Shown one piece after another: positions 42,657-51,305 of a stretch of DNA of 64,000 nucleotides. The notes beneath the pieces are model-generated. The model did no database searches. It saw only the letters and a program-made list of their open reading frames with translations, and had not been told where the DNA came from. Where the stretch lies: positions 806,001 to 870,000 of the forward strand of contig NZ_CABPSF010000002.1 of the NCBI RefSeq assembly GCF_902459685.1, read 5' to 3'. The position numbers and the translations under genes were made by a program. The stretch is from Pandoraea iniqua (GTDB taxonomy: Bacteria > Pseudomonadota > Gammaproteobacteria > Burkholderiales > Burkholderiaceae). Position 1 is the first letter of the stretch. Each line of letters starts with the position of its first letter.

Positions 42657-43841
42657 TTAAAAAAGCGGCATCTGTGGGTTGACTGTCCCGTTTGGGTTGT
42701 CGGCCGTTGCCGGATCGGTTTGCCGTGAGCGACCTTGTCTCATCGCGGTGCCGTTGGCGGTGCCACCGGGCACCTCAGGAAGATCCGGCACCTTGAAGTG
42801 GTCGTTGCGAAGCGGCGGGCGCGCCTGATTTAGGCCGAGTTTGCGGGCTGCCAGAAGAAAGCGCTGCCGGATGAGTTCGGCGTGCAGCCCGGTCCCCCGC
42901 ATGCGCGTGCCGAACTCGGCACTGTTGTGTTTGCCGTCACGCACCTGCTCGATCAGGCTCATCACGTGACGCGCGCGCATCGGATAGTTCACCTCCAGCC
43001 ATTCGACGAAGACGTCGTGCACCTCGCGCGGCAAGCGCAGCATGGTGTACCCGGCGTAGGTGGCCCCGGCCTCGGCGGCCGTCGTCAATACCCGCTCGAT
43101 ATCGAAATCGGTCAGCGCCGGCACGATCGGCGCGACGATCACCCCCGTGGGGATGCCGGCCTGCGTGAGCTTATGAATGGCTTCGATGCGTTTCGGTGGC
43201 GTGTTGGCCCGCGGCTCCATCTTGCGGGCGATGTCGGCGTCGAGCGTTCCCACTGAAATGAATACGCGCGCGAGCCCGCGTTGCGCCATGCGCGACAGGA
43301 TGTCGATGTCGCGCGTCACCAGTGCCGATTTCGTCGTGATGCCCACCGGGTGCCCGAAACGTTCCAGCACTTCGAGCACGCTGCGCGTGATGCGGTACTC
43401 GCGTTCGATCGGCTGATACGGATCGGTGTTCGCGCCCAGCGCCAGCAACGCCGGTTGATAACCCCGCTTGCGCAATTCGGCGTCAAGCCGCTCAGCGGCG
43501 TTGGTCTTGGCATACAGCCGCGTTTCGAAGTCGAGTCCGGGCGAGAGCCCGAGATAGGCGTGAGTCGGCCGCGCGAAACAGTATGTGCAGCCGTGCTCGC
43601 AGCCGCGATACGGATTGATGGAGCGATCGAAAGGGATGTCGGAGGATGTGTTCCGAGAAATGATCGTTCGGGCCGTCTCAAGCGCAACCTGCGTAACGAA
43701 TTTGACCTCGGTTTCGTGGGCCATGTCCGATTCATGGCGGGTCTCGTCCACTTCTCGCCGGAACTCGGAAAAGCGCGATTCCAAGTTGGCAACAGCGCCT
43801 CGGCCTCGGCGGGCCGGGGGCGGCGCGAATGAAGAAGCCAT
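42657..43841 (-). CDS. PA0069-family radical SAM protein
   Basis: A 394-residue protein related to the SplB group. Cys81, Cys85 and Cys88 (GCEHGCTYCFA) should bind the 4Fe-4S cluster that cleaves SAM. The N-terminal RRGRGAVANLESRF and the segment RSINPYRGCEHG are hallmarks of the PA0069 family. Later conserved parts are LALGANTDPYQPIEREYRIT, VGITTKSALVTRDIDIL and ANTPPKRIEAI. Spore-photoproduct-lyase-like repair has been proposed for relatives but is not established. A LexA operator lies 66 bp upstream and overlaps a TATAAT on its strand, supporting an SOS link. Confidence 0.9.
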   Translation of the reverse strand: MASSFAPPPARRGRGAVANLESRFSEFRREVDETRHESDMAHETEVKFVTQVALETARTIISRNTSSDIPFDRSINPYRGCEHGCTYCFARPTHAYLGLSPGLDFETRLYAKTNAAERLDAELRKRGYQPALLALGANTDPYQPIEREYRITRSVLEVLERFGHPVGITTKSALVTRDIDILSRMAQRGLARVFISVGTLDADIARKMEPRANTPPKRIEAIHKLTQAGIPTGVIVAPIVPALTDFDIERVLTTAAEAGATYAGYTMLRLPREVHDVFVEWLEVNYPMRARHVMSLIEQVRDGKHNSAEFGTRMRGTGLHAELIRQRFLLAARKLGLNQARPPLRNDHFKVPDLPEVPGGTANGTAMRQGRSRQTDPATADNPNGTVNPQMPLF

Positions 43842-43906
43842 GGCCAGTCTCCTTGCTTGCAGTCCGGATTCCGGTTGACGGAAATCCTTAGGGAATGCTT
43901 GTCATT

Positions 43907-43928
43907 ATACTGTGTTTTTATACAGTAT
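43907..43928. promoter_or_regulatory. LexA operator (SOS box)
   Basis: CTGT (43910-43913), 8 bp, ACAG (43922-43925), extended to perfectly symmetric 7-bp arms ATACTGT / ACAGTAT. It is a near-consensus SOS box. On the minus strand TATAAT (43904-43909) abuts it, and on the plus strand TTGTCA (43899-43904) lies 16 bp before TACAGT. The operator therefore can control the radical SAM gene, a plus-strand transcript, or both. Confidence 0.88.
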
Positions 43929-43945
43929 TTGGCAAGGAGAGAACG

Positions 43946-44014
43946 ATGACCGACAACGACTATGGCGGAAGACTTTTGGCCGCGTGGACTGGCGCGTGGG
44001 CCAGTTGGGCGGTG
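43946..44014 (+). other. Orphan SOS-controlled start: remnant or small coding start
   Basis: Eighteen bases after the LexA box, AAGGAGAG and ATG form an excellent translation start. It reads MTDNDYGGRLLAAWTGAWAS with further Trp-rich residues and then runs antisense into the DUF2520 gene, staying open for 745 codons because of GC-biased third positions. I do not recognise the start. In relatives such a box often precedes DNA-repair genes such as imuA. A deletion that left only the promoter and start is the simplest explanation. Confidence 0.4.
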
Positions 44015-44947
44015 CTATGGGGCGTCTTTGGGGGCGACCGGCGGCACGTAGGGGGCGACGGCGCGGGCGATGGCGTCGAGCGCGGCGTTGTCCGCGTTAG
44101 GGCGCTGCCGCGCGAGCCCGATCGCACGCAACGTCAGCAACGAATACAGCGTGGCGTGATTGCCGCCCATATTGGCGAGCGCCTCGGTGTGACGCGTCAC
44201 GATCCCGGCGTCGCCCCGCGAGACGGGCCCGGCAAGAGCGCCCGAAAGCCCGCGCTCGCGGGCGGCATTGAGGGTGCCCATGACAAGCGGCCACATGGCT
44301 TCTTTGGCGTCGTTTTCCGGCATGCCGATGGCTCGCCACAGCACTGTCGCTTCTTCCAGCAGGCAGAGCAGGAAGCTCGCGGCGTAGTTGGCCCCCGCGT
44401 GATATCGCATGCGTTCGCCGGCCGGAATTTCCAACGGGCGGCAGCCAATGGCTTCGGCCAGCGTTCGCAGGGTCGTCGCGAGTGCGGGTTCGGCTTCGAT
44501 GGTGATGGCGCTGCCGGCCATGCGCGTGGCGTCGTCGGCGAGCCCGGCAAAAAGGAAGAGCGGATGAAAGCCGCCGATTTGCGCGCCGTGTTTCGCTGCG
44601 GGGCGCAGCAGCTCGACTTCCGAGGCACCGCTGCAATGCACGAGCGCTTGGGTGTCGGCGGGCGAGAGATGCGCCGCGCAGGACGCAAGCGCGTCATCCG
44701 GCACCGTCAGGAAAACGAGATCCGCATGATCGAACACCGCATTCGCACCACGTGCGTCATCGGCAGCGACGACGTTGCATTGCGGAAACTGGGCGGCGAG
44801 GGCTTGCGCGGTCGCTGGGCTTCGGCTGGCGATAGCGGTCACTTCGTATCCCGCATGCGCCGCCGCGACCGACAAAGCTCTCGCGACGCGGCCAGCGCCG
44901 ATGAAGCCCAGCGTCGGCCGTCGATTATTCGGGAGGAGGGGGCTCAC
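44015..44947 (-). CDS. Rossmann-like / DUF2520 oxidoreductase-like protein
   Basis: A 310-residue protein: an N-terminal NAD(P)-binding fold (LGFIGAGRVARALSVAAAHA near 12-31) and a C-terminal DUF2520 helical domain (RYHAGANYAASFLLCLLEEA; TLNAARERGLSGALAGPVSR). The resemblance is to pyrroline-5-carboxylate reductase and ketopantoate reductase types; the substrate is unknown. It is the last gene of a three-gene minus-strand operon, and its 3' end meets the orphan LexA-controlled start. Confidence 0.85.
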   Translation of the reverse strand: MSPLLPNNRRPTLGFIGAGRVARALSVAAAHAGYEVTAIASRSPATAQALAAQFPQCNVVAADDARGANAVFDHADLVFLTVPDDALASCAAHLSPADTQALVHCSGASEVELLRPAAKHGAQIGGFHPLFLFAGLADDATRMAGSAITIEAEPALATTLRTLAEAIGCRPLEIPAGERMRYHAGANYAASFLLCLLEEATVLWRAIGMPENDAKEAMWPLVMGTLNAARERGLSGALAGPVSRGDAGIVTRHTEALANMGGNHATLYSLLTLRAIGLARQRPNADNAALDAIARAVAPYVPPVAPKDAP

Positions 44948-44974
44948 AGTGCTGACACGCCGAAAGGGATGCAG

Positions 44975-45424
44975 TTACTGCGACAGGCGGTTGGGTGTGT
45001 CGTGCGTCTCGAAGTACGTCTGAAACGCGACGGCAAAACCCACCATCATCAGCATGGCGCCAACGAAGAGCGACACGCTCACGATGATGACGGCCGTCCA
45101 GCCCGAACGCGAGCGGTTCGTCGCCCCCGGGTTGAACTGCTGGTCCCAGCGCTCGTCGGGGCGAAGTCCGTAGACGATGGCCGTGAGAAACGCCGAGAAC
45201 AGCGAGATCGCCCCCAGAATCGTCAGCACCCAGCCCGCGGTCGAACTGAGATCGCTCGTCACCAACAAACCCCACCCTGCCACGCCGCACGCCGAGCCCA
45301 CGATGTGCGCCCAGCCGAACGGGTCGCGCAGGCCATACAGATAGAAGCGGTGCAGGCCGAGTGTGCCGAACAGCATCGCCAGTCCGGCGGTCAGGGTTTT
45401 AGATTTATGGGTGAGAGCGTTCAT
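44975..45424 (-). CDS. TM2-domain-like membrane protein
   Basis: A 149-residue protein with four predicted membrane helices. The N-terminal segment AMLFGTLGLHRFYLYGLRDP matches the TM2 pattern (G-x-x-G-x-H-R-F-Y), followed by WAHIVGSACGVAGWGLLV. The C-terminal helix is SGWTAVIIVSVSLFVGAMLM. The function of the family is unknown. It lies 27 bp before DUF2520 and 9 bp after the META lipoprotein, in one operon. Confidence 0.82.
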   Translation of the reverse strand: MNALTHKSKTLTAGLAMLFGTLGLHRFYLYGLRDPFGWAHIVGSACGVAGWGLLVTSDLSSTAGWVLTILGAISLFSAFLTAIVYGLRPDERWDQQFNPGATNRSRSGWTAVIIVSVSLFVGAMLMMVGFAVAFQTYFETHDTPNRLSQ

Positions 45425-45433
45425 CAGGGACGG

Positions 45434-46249
45434 TTATCGGGTGGGCGTTTGACGAATGACTTCGACCAGCGTCCAGCGCATGCTCGAAGCGTCGGCGGGC
45501 GGATTGTCGACAGGCTCGCCGTGAATTTTCACGCGGTATTCTACGCCGGGCTTCCAGTCGAAGCCATCGATGTGCGCATACCAGAGTTCCCACGGGGCTT
45601 TGCCGGAGTCATCGGCCGTGCGCACGCGCAGGCACTTGCGAGGCCCAACGCCGACACAGTCTGCCATTTGCGAGTCGACATCGAGTACGCGATCTTCCGT
45701 CTTGGCGGCACCGGTGGCCCCGGCGACCGGGCGATTGAGCAAGGTCTGCGACGCATAGGTCAGCGTCTCGCCGCCCGGAGCGCTCAGGATCAGTTGGGTG
45801 TCGCGACGTTCGAAGCGTGCGACGCGCGGCAGCGTCTTCAGGTAGCGGTCTTCAAACGCCATCGAGTCCGGGCAGGCCATGCGTGTCGATGCGGGGGCTT
45901 TCAGGCTCACCTGTCCGTTGGCCGGGCCGACCGTGTACTGGCCGAAAATGCGATTACAGCCGCCAGTACCGGAGAACGCGCCCTTGTCGTTGAATGTGAG
46001 ATTGATCACGCGGCCTTCCGGCAGGCTCGGGATGTCGTCGGCGCCTTCCCAACGCACCAACTGCCAGGTGCCGAGGATATCGGCCGGTGTCGTCGCGGCT
46101 GCCGCAGCGTTGCTGTTGCCGGACGCCGATGAGGTGGCGCCGCCGCCGGACGGCGCGGCACAGCCCGCCAGCATGGCTGCGGGCACGAGCAACATGGCGA
46201 GATACGAGGCAAACGAGGAGGGCAGGAAGGAGGGTAGGCGTTGGGTCAT
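45434..46249 (-). CDS. META-domain (plus DUF4377-like) lipoprotein
   Basis: The ATG at 46249 gives 271 residues with a lipoprotein signal peptide ending in AAMLAGC (Cys30). A META/HslJ domain follows (ILGTWQLVRWEGADDIPSLP, GTGGCNRIFGQYTVG), and the C-terminal part (CLRVRTADDSGKAPWELWYA, IDGFDWKPGVEYRVKIH) matches DUF4377. Upstream in-frame codons are not conserved-looking. It is expected to be anchored in the envelope, with a possible stress role as for HslJ. First gene of the operon. Confidence 0.85.
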   Translation of the reverse strand: MTQRLPSFLPSSFASYLAMLLVPAAMLAGCAAPSGGGATSSASGNSNAAAAATTPADILGTWQLVRWEGADDIPSLPEGRVINLTFNDKGAFSGTGGCNRIFGQYTVGPANGQVSLKAPASTRMACPDSMAFEDRYLKTLPRVARFERRDTQLILSAPGGETLTYASQTLLNRPVAGATGAAKTEDRVLDVDSQMADCVGVGPRKCLRVRTADDSGKAPWELWYAHIDGFDWKPGVEYRVKIHGEPVDNPPADASSMRWTLVEVIRQTPTR

Positions 46250-46441
46250 GATCTTGAATGGGCGGAGTGAGGGAGAGGGCAGGGACGGCGCAAGCGTCGC
46301 GCGGGGCAGATGAGACGCCCGGGCGGTGCCGTGAATACCATGGGATGTTGACAGATAGTGGTCGAGGTCAGTTCCTTCCCTGACCGGGACGCGTTGATCG
46401 CGCATGAGCGTCAAACGATGTCGATGCGTCATCGCAGCCCC

Positions 46442-47725
46442 TTACGGTTTGCGGTACGTAATGCGATAGATGGCGCCAGCGTGATCATCGCTGATGAGCA
46501 GCGAGCCATCGGGGAGCGTCAGCAGGTCAACGGGGCGGCCCCAGACAGACTCGTCGGCACCCAGCCAGCCCTGTGCGAAAACTTCTTGCTTCGCGACGTT
46601 GCCTTTGGCATCGAGCACGACGCGTACGACGCGGTAGCCGACTTTGTGCGACCGATTCCAGGAGCCATGCTCTGCGACGAAGATATTGCCGCGGTAGTCT
46701 TCCGGGAATTGCCTGCCGGTATAGAAATGCATGCCGAGTGCCGCAACGTGTGCGCCGAGCTTGGCCATCGGCGGCGTGAACGTCGCGCACGATTTTTCGC
46801 GGCCGAACTCTGGATCGGGAACGTTGCCGGCGTGGCAGTAGGGGAAGCCGAAATGCTCGCCGGCGCGAGTGAGCCGGTTGAGTTTGTCGTCGGGCACGTC
46901 GTCACCCATCATGTCGCGGCCGTTGTCGGTGAACCACAACGTATTGGTGCCCGGCTGCCAGTCGAAGCCGACCGTGTTGCGCACACCTCGCGCGACCACG
47001 CGCCAGTCGCTGCCGTCGGGCCGCATGCTGCCGATCATGGCGTAACGGTTTTCATCGCGTTTGCAGACATTGCACGGCGCGCCGACCCCGACGTATAAGC
47101 GCTGGTCCGGGCCGAAGGCGATGTAGCGCCAGCCATGGTGGGTTTCTGAGGGGAGTTTGGCGTAGACAACGGCGGGCTGACCGGGGTTGTCGAGGCGATC
47201 TTCGATGTTGTCGAGCCGCAGAATGCGCGAGACCGCTGATATATATAGCGCGCCATCGCGCATGGCGACACCGACCGGCATATTCAGGCCCGTCGCGACG
47301 GTGCGCACTTTGGCCGCATAGGCGCGCGATGGGTCGAGAGTGATCGCGTAGACGTTGCCTTCGCCGCGGCTGCCCACAAACAGGGTGCCCTTCGGGCCGA
47401 GTACCATGCCGCGGGCACCAGGCACCTGATCGGACAGGACTTCGACGTAGAAGCCCGGGGGCAGGACCAGTTGTTCGATGGGGAGGGCGTCGCGTGTCTT
47501 GGCAAAGGCCGGCGTCATCGCCAGCAGACCGGCGAGCAGGTAAAAAAGATGCTGCGCGAACCGGATGAGCTGGTTGGGCGGGATGATCCGGATGCGCCGG
47601 GCGAATGCGATGGGCCGGCTAACTAAGAGGGGTAACGTGGACAAGGTGGGTGTCGGGGTCGGGGCGGGCGCCACAGGCCGTTGTCGGCGCAGGGGTGGCT
47701 GCCATCCATCGGGAAATCGTCGCAT
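46442..47725 (-). CDS. PQQ-type sugar/sorbosone dehydrogenase-like protein
   Basis: A protein of about 427 residues; the ATG at 47725 is the best available start, but no good ribosome-binding site is seen. The N-terminus carries a hydrophobic signal (FYLLAGLLAMTPAFA) followed by the typical LPPGFYVEVLSDQVPGARGM. The rest is a six-bladed propeller, e.g. GTLFVGSRGEGNVYAITLDP, NTLWFTDNGRDMMGDDVPDD and MGDDVPDDKLNRL, with the conserved GFPYCHAGN and EHGSWNRSHKVGYRV. Relatives are soluble glucose dehydrogenase-like proteins; the substrate is uncertain. Confidence 0.82.
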   Translation of the reverse strand: MRRFPDGWQPPLRRQRPVAPAPTPTPTLSTLPLLVSRPIAFARRIRIIPPNQLIRFAQHLFYLLAGLLAMTPAFAKTRDALPIEQLVLPPGFYVEVLSDQVPGARGMVLGPKGTLFVGSRGEGNVYAITLDPSRAYAAKVRTVATGLNMPVGVAMRDGALYISAVSRILRLDNIEDRLDNPGQPAVVYAKLPSETHHGWRYIAFGPDQRLYVGVGAPCNVCKRDENRYAMIGSMRPDGSDWRVVARGVRNTVGFDWQPGTNTLWFTDNGRDMMGDDVPDDKLNRLTRAGEHFGFPYCHAGNVPDPEFGREKSCATFTPPMAKLGAHVAALGMHFYTGRQFPEDYRGNIFVAEHGSWNRSHKVGYRVVRVVLDAKGNVAKQEVFAQGWLGADESVWGRPVDLLTLPDGSLLISDDHAGAIYRITYRKP

Positions 47726-47851
47726 GCCGGACTCGCTTCTCGCACAGGATGCGTGCATTGTAGACCAGCAACGTGGCGCTTCGGAGGTGCCCGGCGCAGG
47801 ACGCAACACGGGCAACGCCCGGCCCAGTCTCGACGGGTCTCGGGGATGTGT

Positions 47852-47880
47852 TTGTTTTGACGAGGTTTTTGCGCTATAAT
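47852..47880 (+). promoter_or_regulatory. Promoter of the rpsP-rimM-trmD-rplS operon
   Basis: TTGTTT (47852-47857), 17 bp, then TATAAT (47875-47880), followed 43 bp later by the rpsP ATG. A perfect -10 and correct spacing fit a strong ribosomal promoter. Confidence 0.78.
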
Positions 47881-47923
47881 CACGCGTTTTCTGTCCGAAC
47901 ACTTCTGGATTCAAGGATTTATT

Positions 47924-48175
47924 ATGGTCGTTATCCGCCTGGCTCGCGGCGGCGCGAAGAAGCGCCCGTTCTACAACATCGTTGCTACCGATTCGCGTAA
48001 TCGTCGCGATGGCCGTTTCATCGAACGTATTGGCTTTTACAACCCGGTCGCCGCTGAAGGCACGGAAGGTCTGCGCATCGCTCAAGACCGTCTGACCTAC
48101 TGGCAAGGCGTTGGCGCACAACTGTCGCCGACCGTGGCTCGCCTGATCAAGCAAGCTCCGAAGGCTGCTGCCTAA
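47924..48175 (+). CDS. rpsP: 30S ribosomal protein S16
   Basis: An 83-residue small-subunit protein needed for 16S folding and assembly. [20 protein letters not shown] and [20 protein letters not shown] are universal S16 sequences. It is the first gene of the conserved rpsP-rimM-trmD-rplS operon. The start at 47924 is fixed by family conservation. A strong hairpin separates it from rimM. Confidence 0.98.
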   Translation: MVVIRLARGGAKKRPFYNIVATDSRNRRDGRFIERIGFYNPVAAEGTEGLRIAQDRLTYWQGVGAQLSPTVARLIKQAPKAAA

Positions 48176-48233
48176 GCTTTTGCTGATCAAGCAGTACGCA
48201 TTGCTGTCGGTTTTCTGGCGGCATAAGAATTGA

Positions 48234-48277
48234 ACGGCGATGCCTGCTCCGGAGCGATTCGGAGCAGGCATCGCCGT
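48234..48277 (+). promoter_or_regulatory. Strong intra-operon hairpin between rpsP and rimM
   Basis: An 18-bp perfect stem (48234-48251 with 48260-48277; arm CGGCGATGCCTGCTCCG) with an 8-nt loop and no T-run. It lies in the rimM leader, 26 bp before the ATG. It may cut down readthrough, protect the rpsP message or modulate rimM translation. Confidence 0.8.
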
Positions 48278-48302
48278 GTGTTCGTCTCAACGTTGGATTG
48301 GC

Positions 48303-48953
48303 ATGGTTCGTTCCGTTCGACCCGCAGGTGCGCGGGTACCGCTGAAAATCGGTGCTGACGCGCGAAGTGCCGCTGGCACGGACGCGGCGCAGGTGCTCGC
48401 GCCTGCTACCGAAGTCCCCGACGATCTCGTCGAGCTTGGCTATATTGGCGACGCTTACGGGATTCAAGGCTGGATCAAGGTGCAGCCGCACGGGGGCGAT
48501 GGTGAAGGTTTGCTGACCGCCGAAAGCTGGTATCTCAAGCGTCCCGGTGATTCGACCTTCTGCACGGCCGAAGTGCTGCAAAGCCGGGGACACTCCGGCA
48601 CCGTTGTGGCGCAATTGCGCGGCAGCGACAGCCGTACCTCTGCCGAGGCACTCAAGGGCTTTCAGGTCTGGGTGCCGCGCAGTGCGTTTCCGACAGCGGA
48701 CGAAGACGAGTTTTACTGGGTCGACCTCATCGGCGCTCAGGTGACGAATCTCCAGGACGAATCGCTTGGCAAGGTCGTCGGTTTACTCGACAACGGGGTA
48801 CATACCGTGTTGCGAGTGGCCTACGATGTGCCGGCGGCTGATGGCAAACCGGCAAAAACTGCCGAGCGCCTAATTCCCTTCGTTGGACAGTATGTGCAGA
48901 CCGTCGATACCGAGGCGGGGCGCATTGTGGCTGACTGGGGTCTCGACTACTGA
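48303..48953 (+). CDS. rimM: 16S rRNA processing protein RimM
   Basis: Binds S19 and helps 30S head maturation; 216 residues. The N-terminal RimM barrel contains LGYIGDAYGIQGWIKVQPHG, and the C-terminal PRC barrel EFYWVDLIGAQVTNLQDESL and GLLDNGVHTVLRV. The ATG at 48303 gives an N-terminal extension of about 40 residues before the conserved part, common in this group; the exact start is uncertain. It lies between rpsP and trmD. Confidence 0.94.
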   Translation: MVRSVRPAGARVPLKIGADARSAAGTDAAQVLAPATEVPDDLVELGYIGDAYGIQGWIKVQPHGGDGEGLLTAESWYLKRPGDSTFCTAEVLQSRGHSGTVVAQLRGSDSRTSAEALKGFQVWVPRSAFPTADEDEFYWVDLIGAQVTNLQDESLGKVVGLLDNGVHTVLRVAYDVPAADGKPAKTAERLIPFVGQYVQTVDTEAGRIVADWGLDY

Positions 48954-49014
48954 GATGACCGAATGACCGCCCGGGGCCGTTTTGACCCGGGCAACTCTGG
49001 ACGGAACCGGCCTG

Positions 49015-49785
49015 ATGCAGTTTGACGTCGTCACGCTATTTCCCGAGATGTTTCGGGCACTGACCGACTGGGGCGTAACCAGCCGGGCACTCAAGCAGTC
49101 GCGTTACGACCTGCGGTTTTGGAATCCGCGTGATTTCACGCACAACAGCTATCGCACGATCGACGATCGTCCGTACGGTGGCGGGCCGGGCATGGTCATG
49201 CTGGCCAAGCCGCTGGAAGACGCGATCGCTGCGGCGAAAGCTGCGCAGACCGAAGCCGGTGTGGCGCGTGGACGCGTGCTGTTGATGTCGCCGCAAGGCA
49301 AGCCGCTCACGCATCGCCGGGTGACCGAGTTGCGCGAGCAGGAGCAAGGTCTGATTCTGCTGTGCGGCCGTTACGAAGCCATCGATCAGCGTCTGGTCGA
49401 TCGTGTGGTGGATGAAGAGGTCAGCGTTGGCGACTTCGTGCTGTCGGGCGGTGAACTGCCGGCGATGGCACTGATGGATTCGCTGATCCGGCTGCTGCCG
49501 GGTGCACTGAACGATTCGCAGTCGGCCGAGCAGGACAGTTTTGTGAATGGCTTGCTCGACTGCCCGCACTACACGCGGCCTGAAGAATACGAAGGTGTGC
49601 GCGTGCCCGACGTCCTGTTGGGCGGGCACCACGCCGAGATTGAAAAGTGGCGGCGCCGCGAGGCGTTGACCAATACCTGGCGCAAGCGCCCCGATATGAT
49701 CGAGAGCGCGCGTGCCAACGGATTGCTCAGTCGTGCCGATGAGGCATGGCTGGCAAGCCTCGCCGCCGATTCGTCGGCGAAGTAG
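49015..49785 (+). CDS. trmD: tRNA (guanine37-N1) methyltransferase TrmD
   Basis: Transfers methyl from SAM to G37 of tRNA, preventing frameshifting; 256 residues. [20 protein letters not shown] at 49015 is the conserved start. The trefoil-knot SAM site is formed by [31 protein letters not shown] and [14 protein letters not shown]; the C-terminal [16 protein letters not shown] binds tRNA. It is part of the ribosomal operon. Confidence 0.98.
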   Translation: MQFDVVTLFPEMFRALTDWGVTSRALKQSRYDLRFWNPRDFTHNSYRTIDDRPYGGGPGMVMLAKPLEDAIAAAKAAQTEAGVARGRVLLMSPQGKPLTHRRVTELREQEQGLILLCGRYEAIDQRLVDRVVDEEVSVGDFVLSGGELPAMALMDSLIRLLPGALNDSQSAEQDSFVNGLLDCPHYTRPEEYEGVRVPDVLLGGHHAEIEKWRRREALTNTWRKRPDMIESARANGLLSRADEAWLASLAADSSAK

Positions 49786-49886
49786 GCAGCGGATGTCGCC
49801 ATGGGGGCGGCATTCGGTTTGAACCCATCCTCTGTCGGGGCCGGCTTGCCGGTAGAACGCCGATACGATGGCACAAGGAGTGGTAA

Positions 49887-50273
49887 ATGAATCTGATCGC
49901 ACAGATCGAGCAAGAAGAAATCGCGCGTTTGACCGCGTCGAAGACGATTCCCGAATTCGCCCCGGGCGACACCGTGATCGTCAACGTGAACGTCGTTGAA
50001 GGCACGCGCAAGCGTGTGCAGGCTTACGAAGGCGTCGTGATCGCCAAGCGTAACCGTGGCCTGAACTCGGCCTTCATCGTTCGCAAGATTTCGTCGGGTG
50101 AAGGCGTTGAGCGTACGTTCCAGACGTACTCGCCGCTGATCGCCAGCATCGAAGTCAAGCGTCGTGGTGACGTTCGTCGCGCCAAGCTGTACTACCTGCG
50201 TGAGCGTTCGGGCAAGTCGGCACGTATCAAGGAAAAGCTCACGTACAAGAGCAAGACCGTCGCTGCCGAGTAA
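49887..50273 (+). CDS. rplS: 50S ribosomal protein L19
   Basis: A 128-residue protein at the 30S-50S interface. [35 protein letters not shown] and [20 protein letters not shown] are characteristic. AAGGAG precedes the ATG. It is the last gene of the operon, followed by a strong terminator. Confidence 0.98.
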   Translation: MNLIAQIEQEEIARLTASKTIPEFAPGDTVIVNVNVVEGTRKRVQAYEGVVIAKRNRGLNSAFIVRKISSGEGVERTFQTYSPLIASIEVKRRGDVRRAKLYYLRERSGKSARIKEKLTYKSKTVAAE

Positions 50274-50330
50274 GTCGGACGCAGCCGTACCCGGCGACCT
50301 CGTGGCCGGGCACAGCAAAAGCCGTATGGA

Positions 50331-50356
50331 AAAAGCACCCTTTGGGGTGCTTTTTT
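50331..50356 (+). terminator. Terminator of the rpsP-rplS operon
   Basis: AAAAGCACCC (50331-50340), loop TTTG, GGGTGCTTTT (50345-50354) and further Ts. A classical intrinsic terminator about 57 bp after rplS. Confidence 0.92.
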
Positions 50357-50484
50357 CGTATGTGGCAGCGCATCATCGCGGGCGAATCGCTTGAATTGAA
50401 CAGGGAATCGGATTTTTCTTCGCGCATACGCAGTCGACGCTTCCCCGGTAAAATAGCAACGTTATACGTCCCTCAAAGGCCTAC

Positions 50485-51171
50485 GTGGCGCCACCTCTTA
50501 TCCTGCACCCTGAAGCGTTGCCAATCGTCTCGACAGGCGAGGGGGAGGCTGCGGTGCCGGCTGAGCGACTGACGCCGATGGCCCTGCGAGATCGTCTCGC
50601 CAGCCCGCCTGTCTGGACACCCGATGCGGGTGCCATCGAAGTCGTCTCCCCCACGCTATTCACGCCGCGCGCCGCCGCCGTGCTGGTGCCGCTGGTCATG
50701 CGCCCGCAGGGCCTGACGGTGTTGCTGACCCAGCGCACGCAGCACTTGAGCACGCACGCGGGGCAGGTCAGCTTTCCGGGCGGGAGTCGTGAGCCGGATG
50801 ATCCGACGCCGATCGCGACGGCGTTGCGTGAGTCGCGTGAAGAGATTGGACTCGACTCCGGTGCCGTCGAAGTGATTGGACGATTACCGGACTACGTCAC
50901 CGGTACCGGTTTTCGTGTTGCGCCGGTGGTGGGTCTGGTCCGGCCGTCGATCGAACTCGTGGCCGACGCGGGCGAAGTCGACGAGATCTTCGAAGTCCCG
51001 CTCGATTTTTTGATGAACCCGGCGCATCACCAGATTCGGGTCTTCAACTATCAGGTCGGTGAACGACGCTTTTATGCGATGCCGTATCCGAGACCGTCCG
51101 GTGGCGAGTATTTCATCTGGGGGGCGACGGCCGGCATGCTGCGGAATTTCTATCAGCTACTGCGCGCCTGA
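50485..51171 (+). CDS. nudL: NUDIX CoA pyrophosphatase
   Basis: Hydrolyses coenzyme A to phosphopantetheine and ADP; 228 residues with a GTG start at 50485. The UPF0035 signature LLTQRTQHLSTHAGQVSFPG lies immediately before the Nudix box GGSREPDD...ATALRESREEIGL. The first acidic position is shifted as usual in the family. No strong ribosome-binding site is visible, so the start could be a little downstream. The C-terminal EYFIWGATAGMLRNF is typical. Confidence 0.9.
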   Translation: MAPPLILHPEALPIVSTGEGEAAVPAERLTPMALRDRLASPPVWTPDAGAIEVVSPTLFTPRAAAVLVPLVMRPQGLTVLLTQRTQHLSTHAGQVSFPGGSREPDDPTPIATALRESREEIGLDSGAVEVIGRLPDYVTGTGFRVAPVVGLVRPSIELVADAGEVDEIFEVPLDFLMNPAHHQIRVFNYQVGERRFYAMPYPRPSGGEYFIWGATAGMLRNFYQLLRA

Positions 51172-51305
51172 CGCACTCGGACCAAAGTTGCGCAATTCAC
51201 CTGCGTCAAACGCGGATCGAATGCGTCGCGAAGGCGCATGGCACGGGCATTCGCGAGAAGCTGTGCTATCGTTACATCATTCCGTCCGGTGACCCGATCG
51301 CACGC

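Noticed and set aside
43895-46132. A 745-codon plus-strand reading frame starting after the LexA box
   Set aside because: It lies antisense to three well-supported genes (DUF2520, TM2 and META proteins), is Arg/Gly/His-rich low-complexity sequence and matches no family; GC-biased third positions explain the open frame. Only its start region is of interest.
47565-47879. Plus-strand frame before rpsP
   Set aside because: It overlaps the start of the sugar dehydrogenase gene and the rpsP promoter and is not protein-like.
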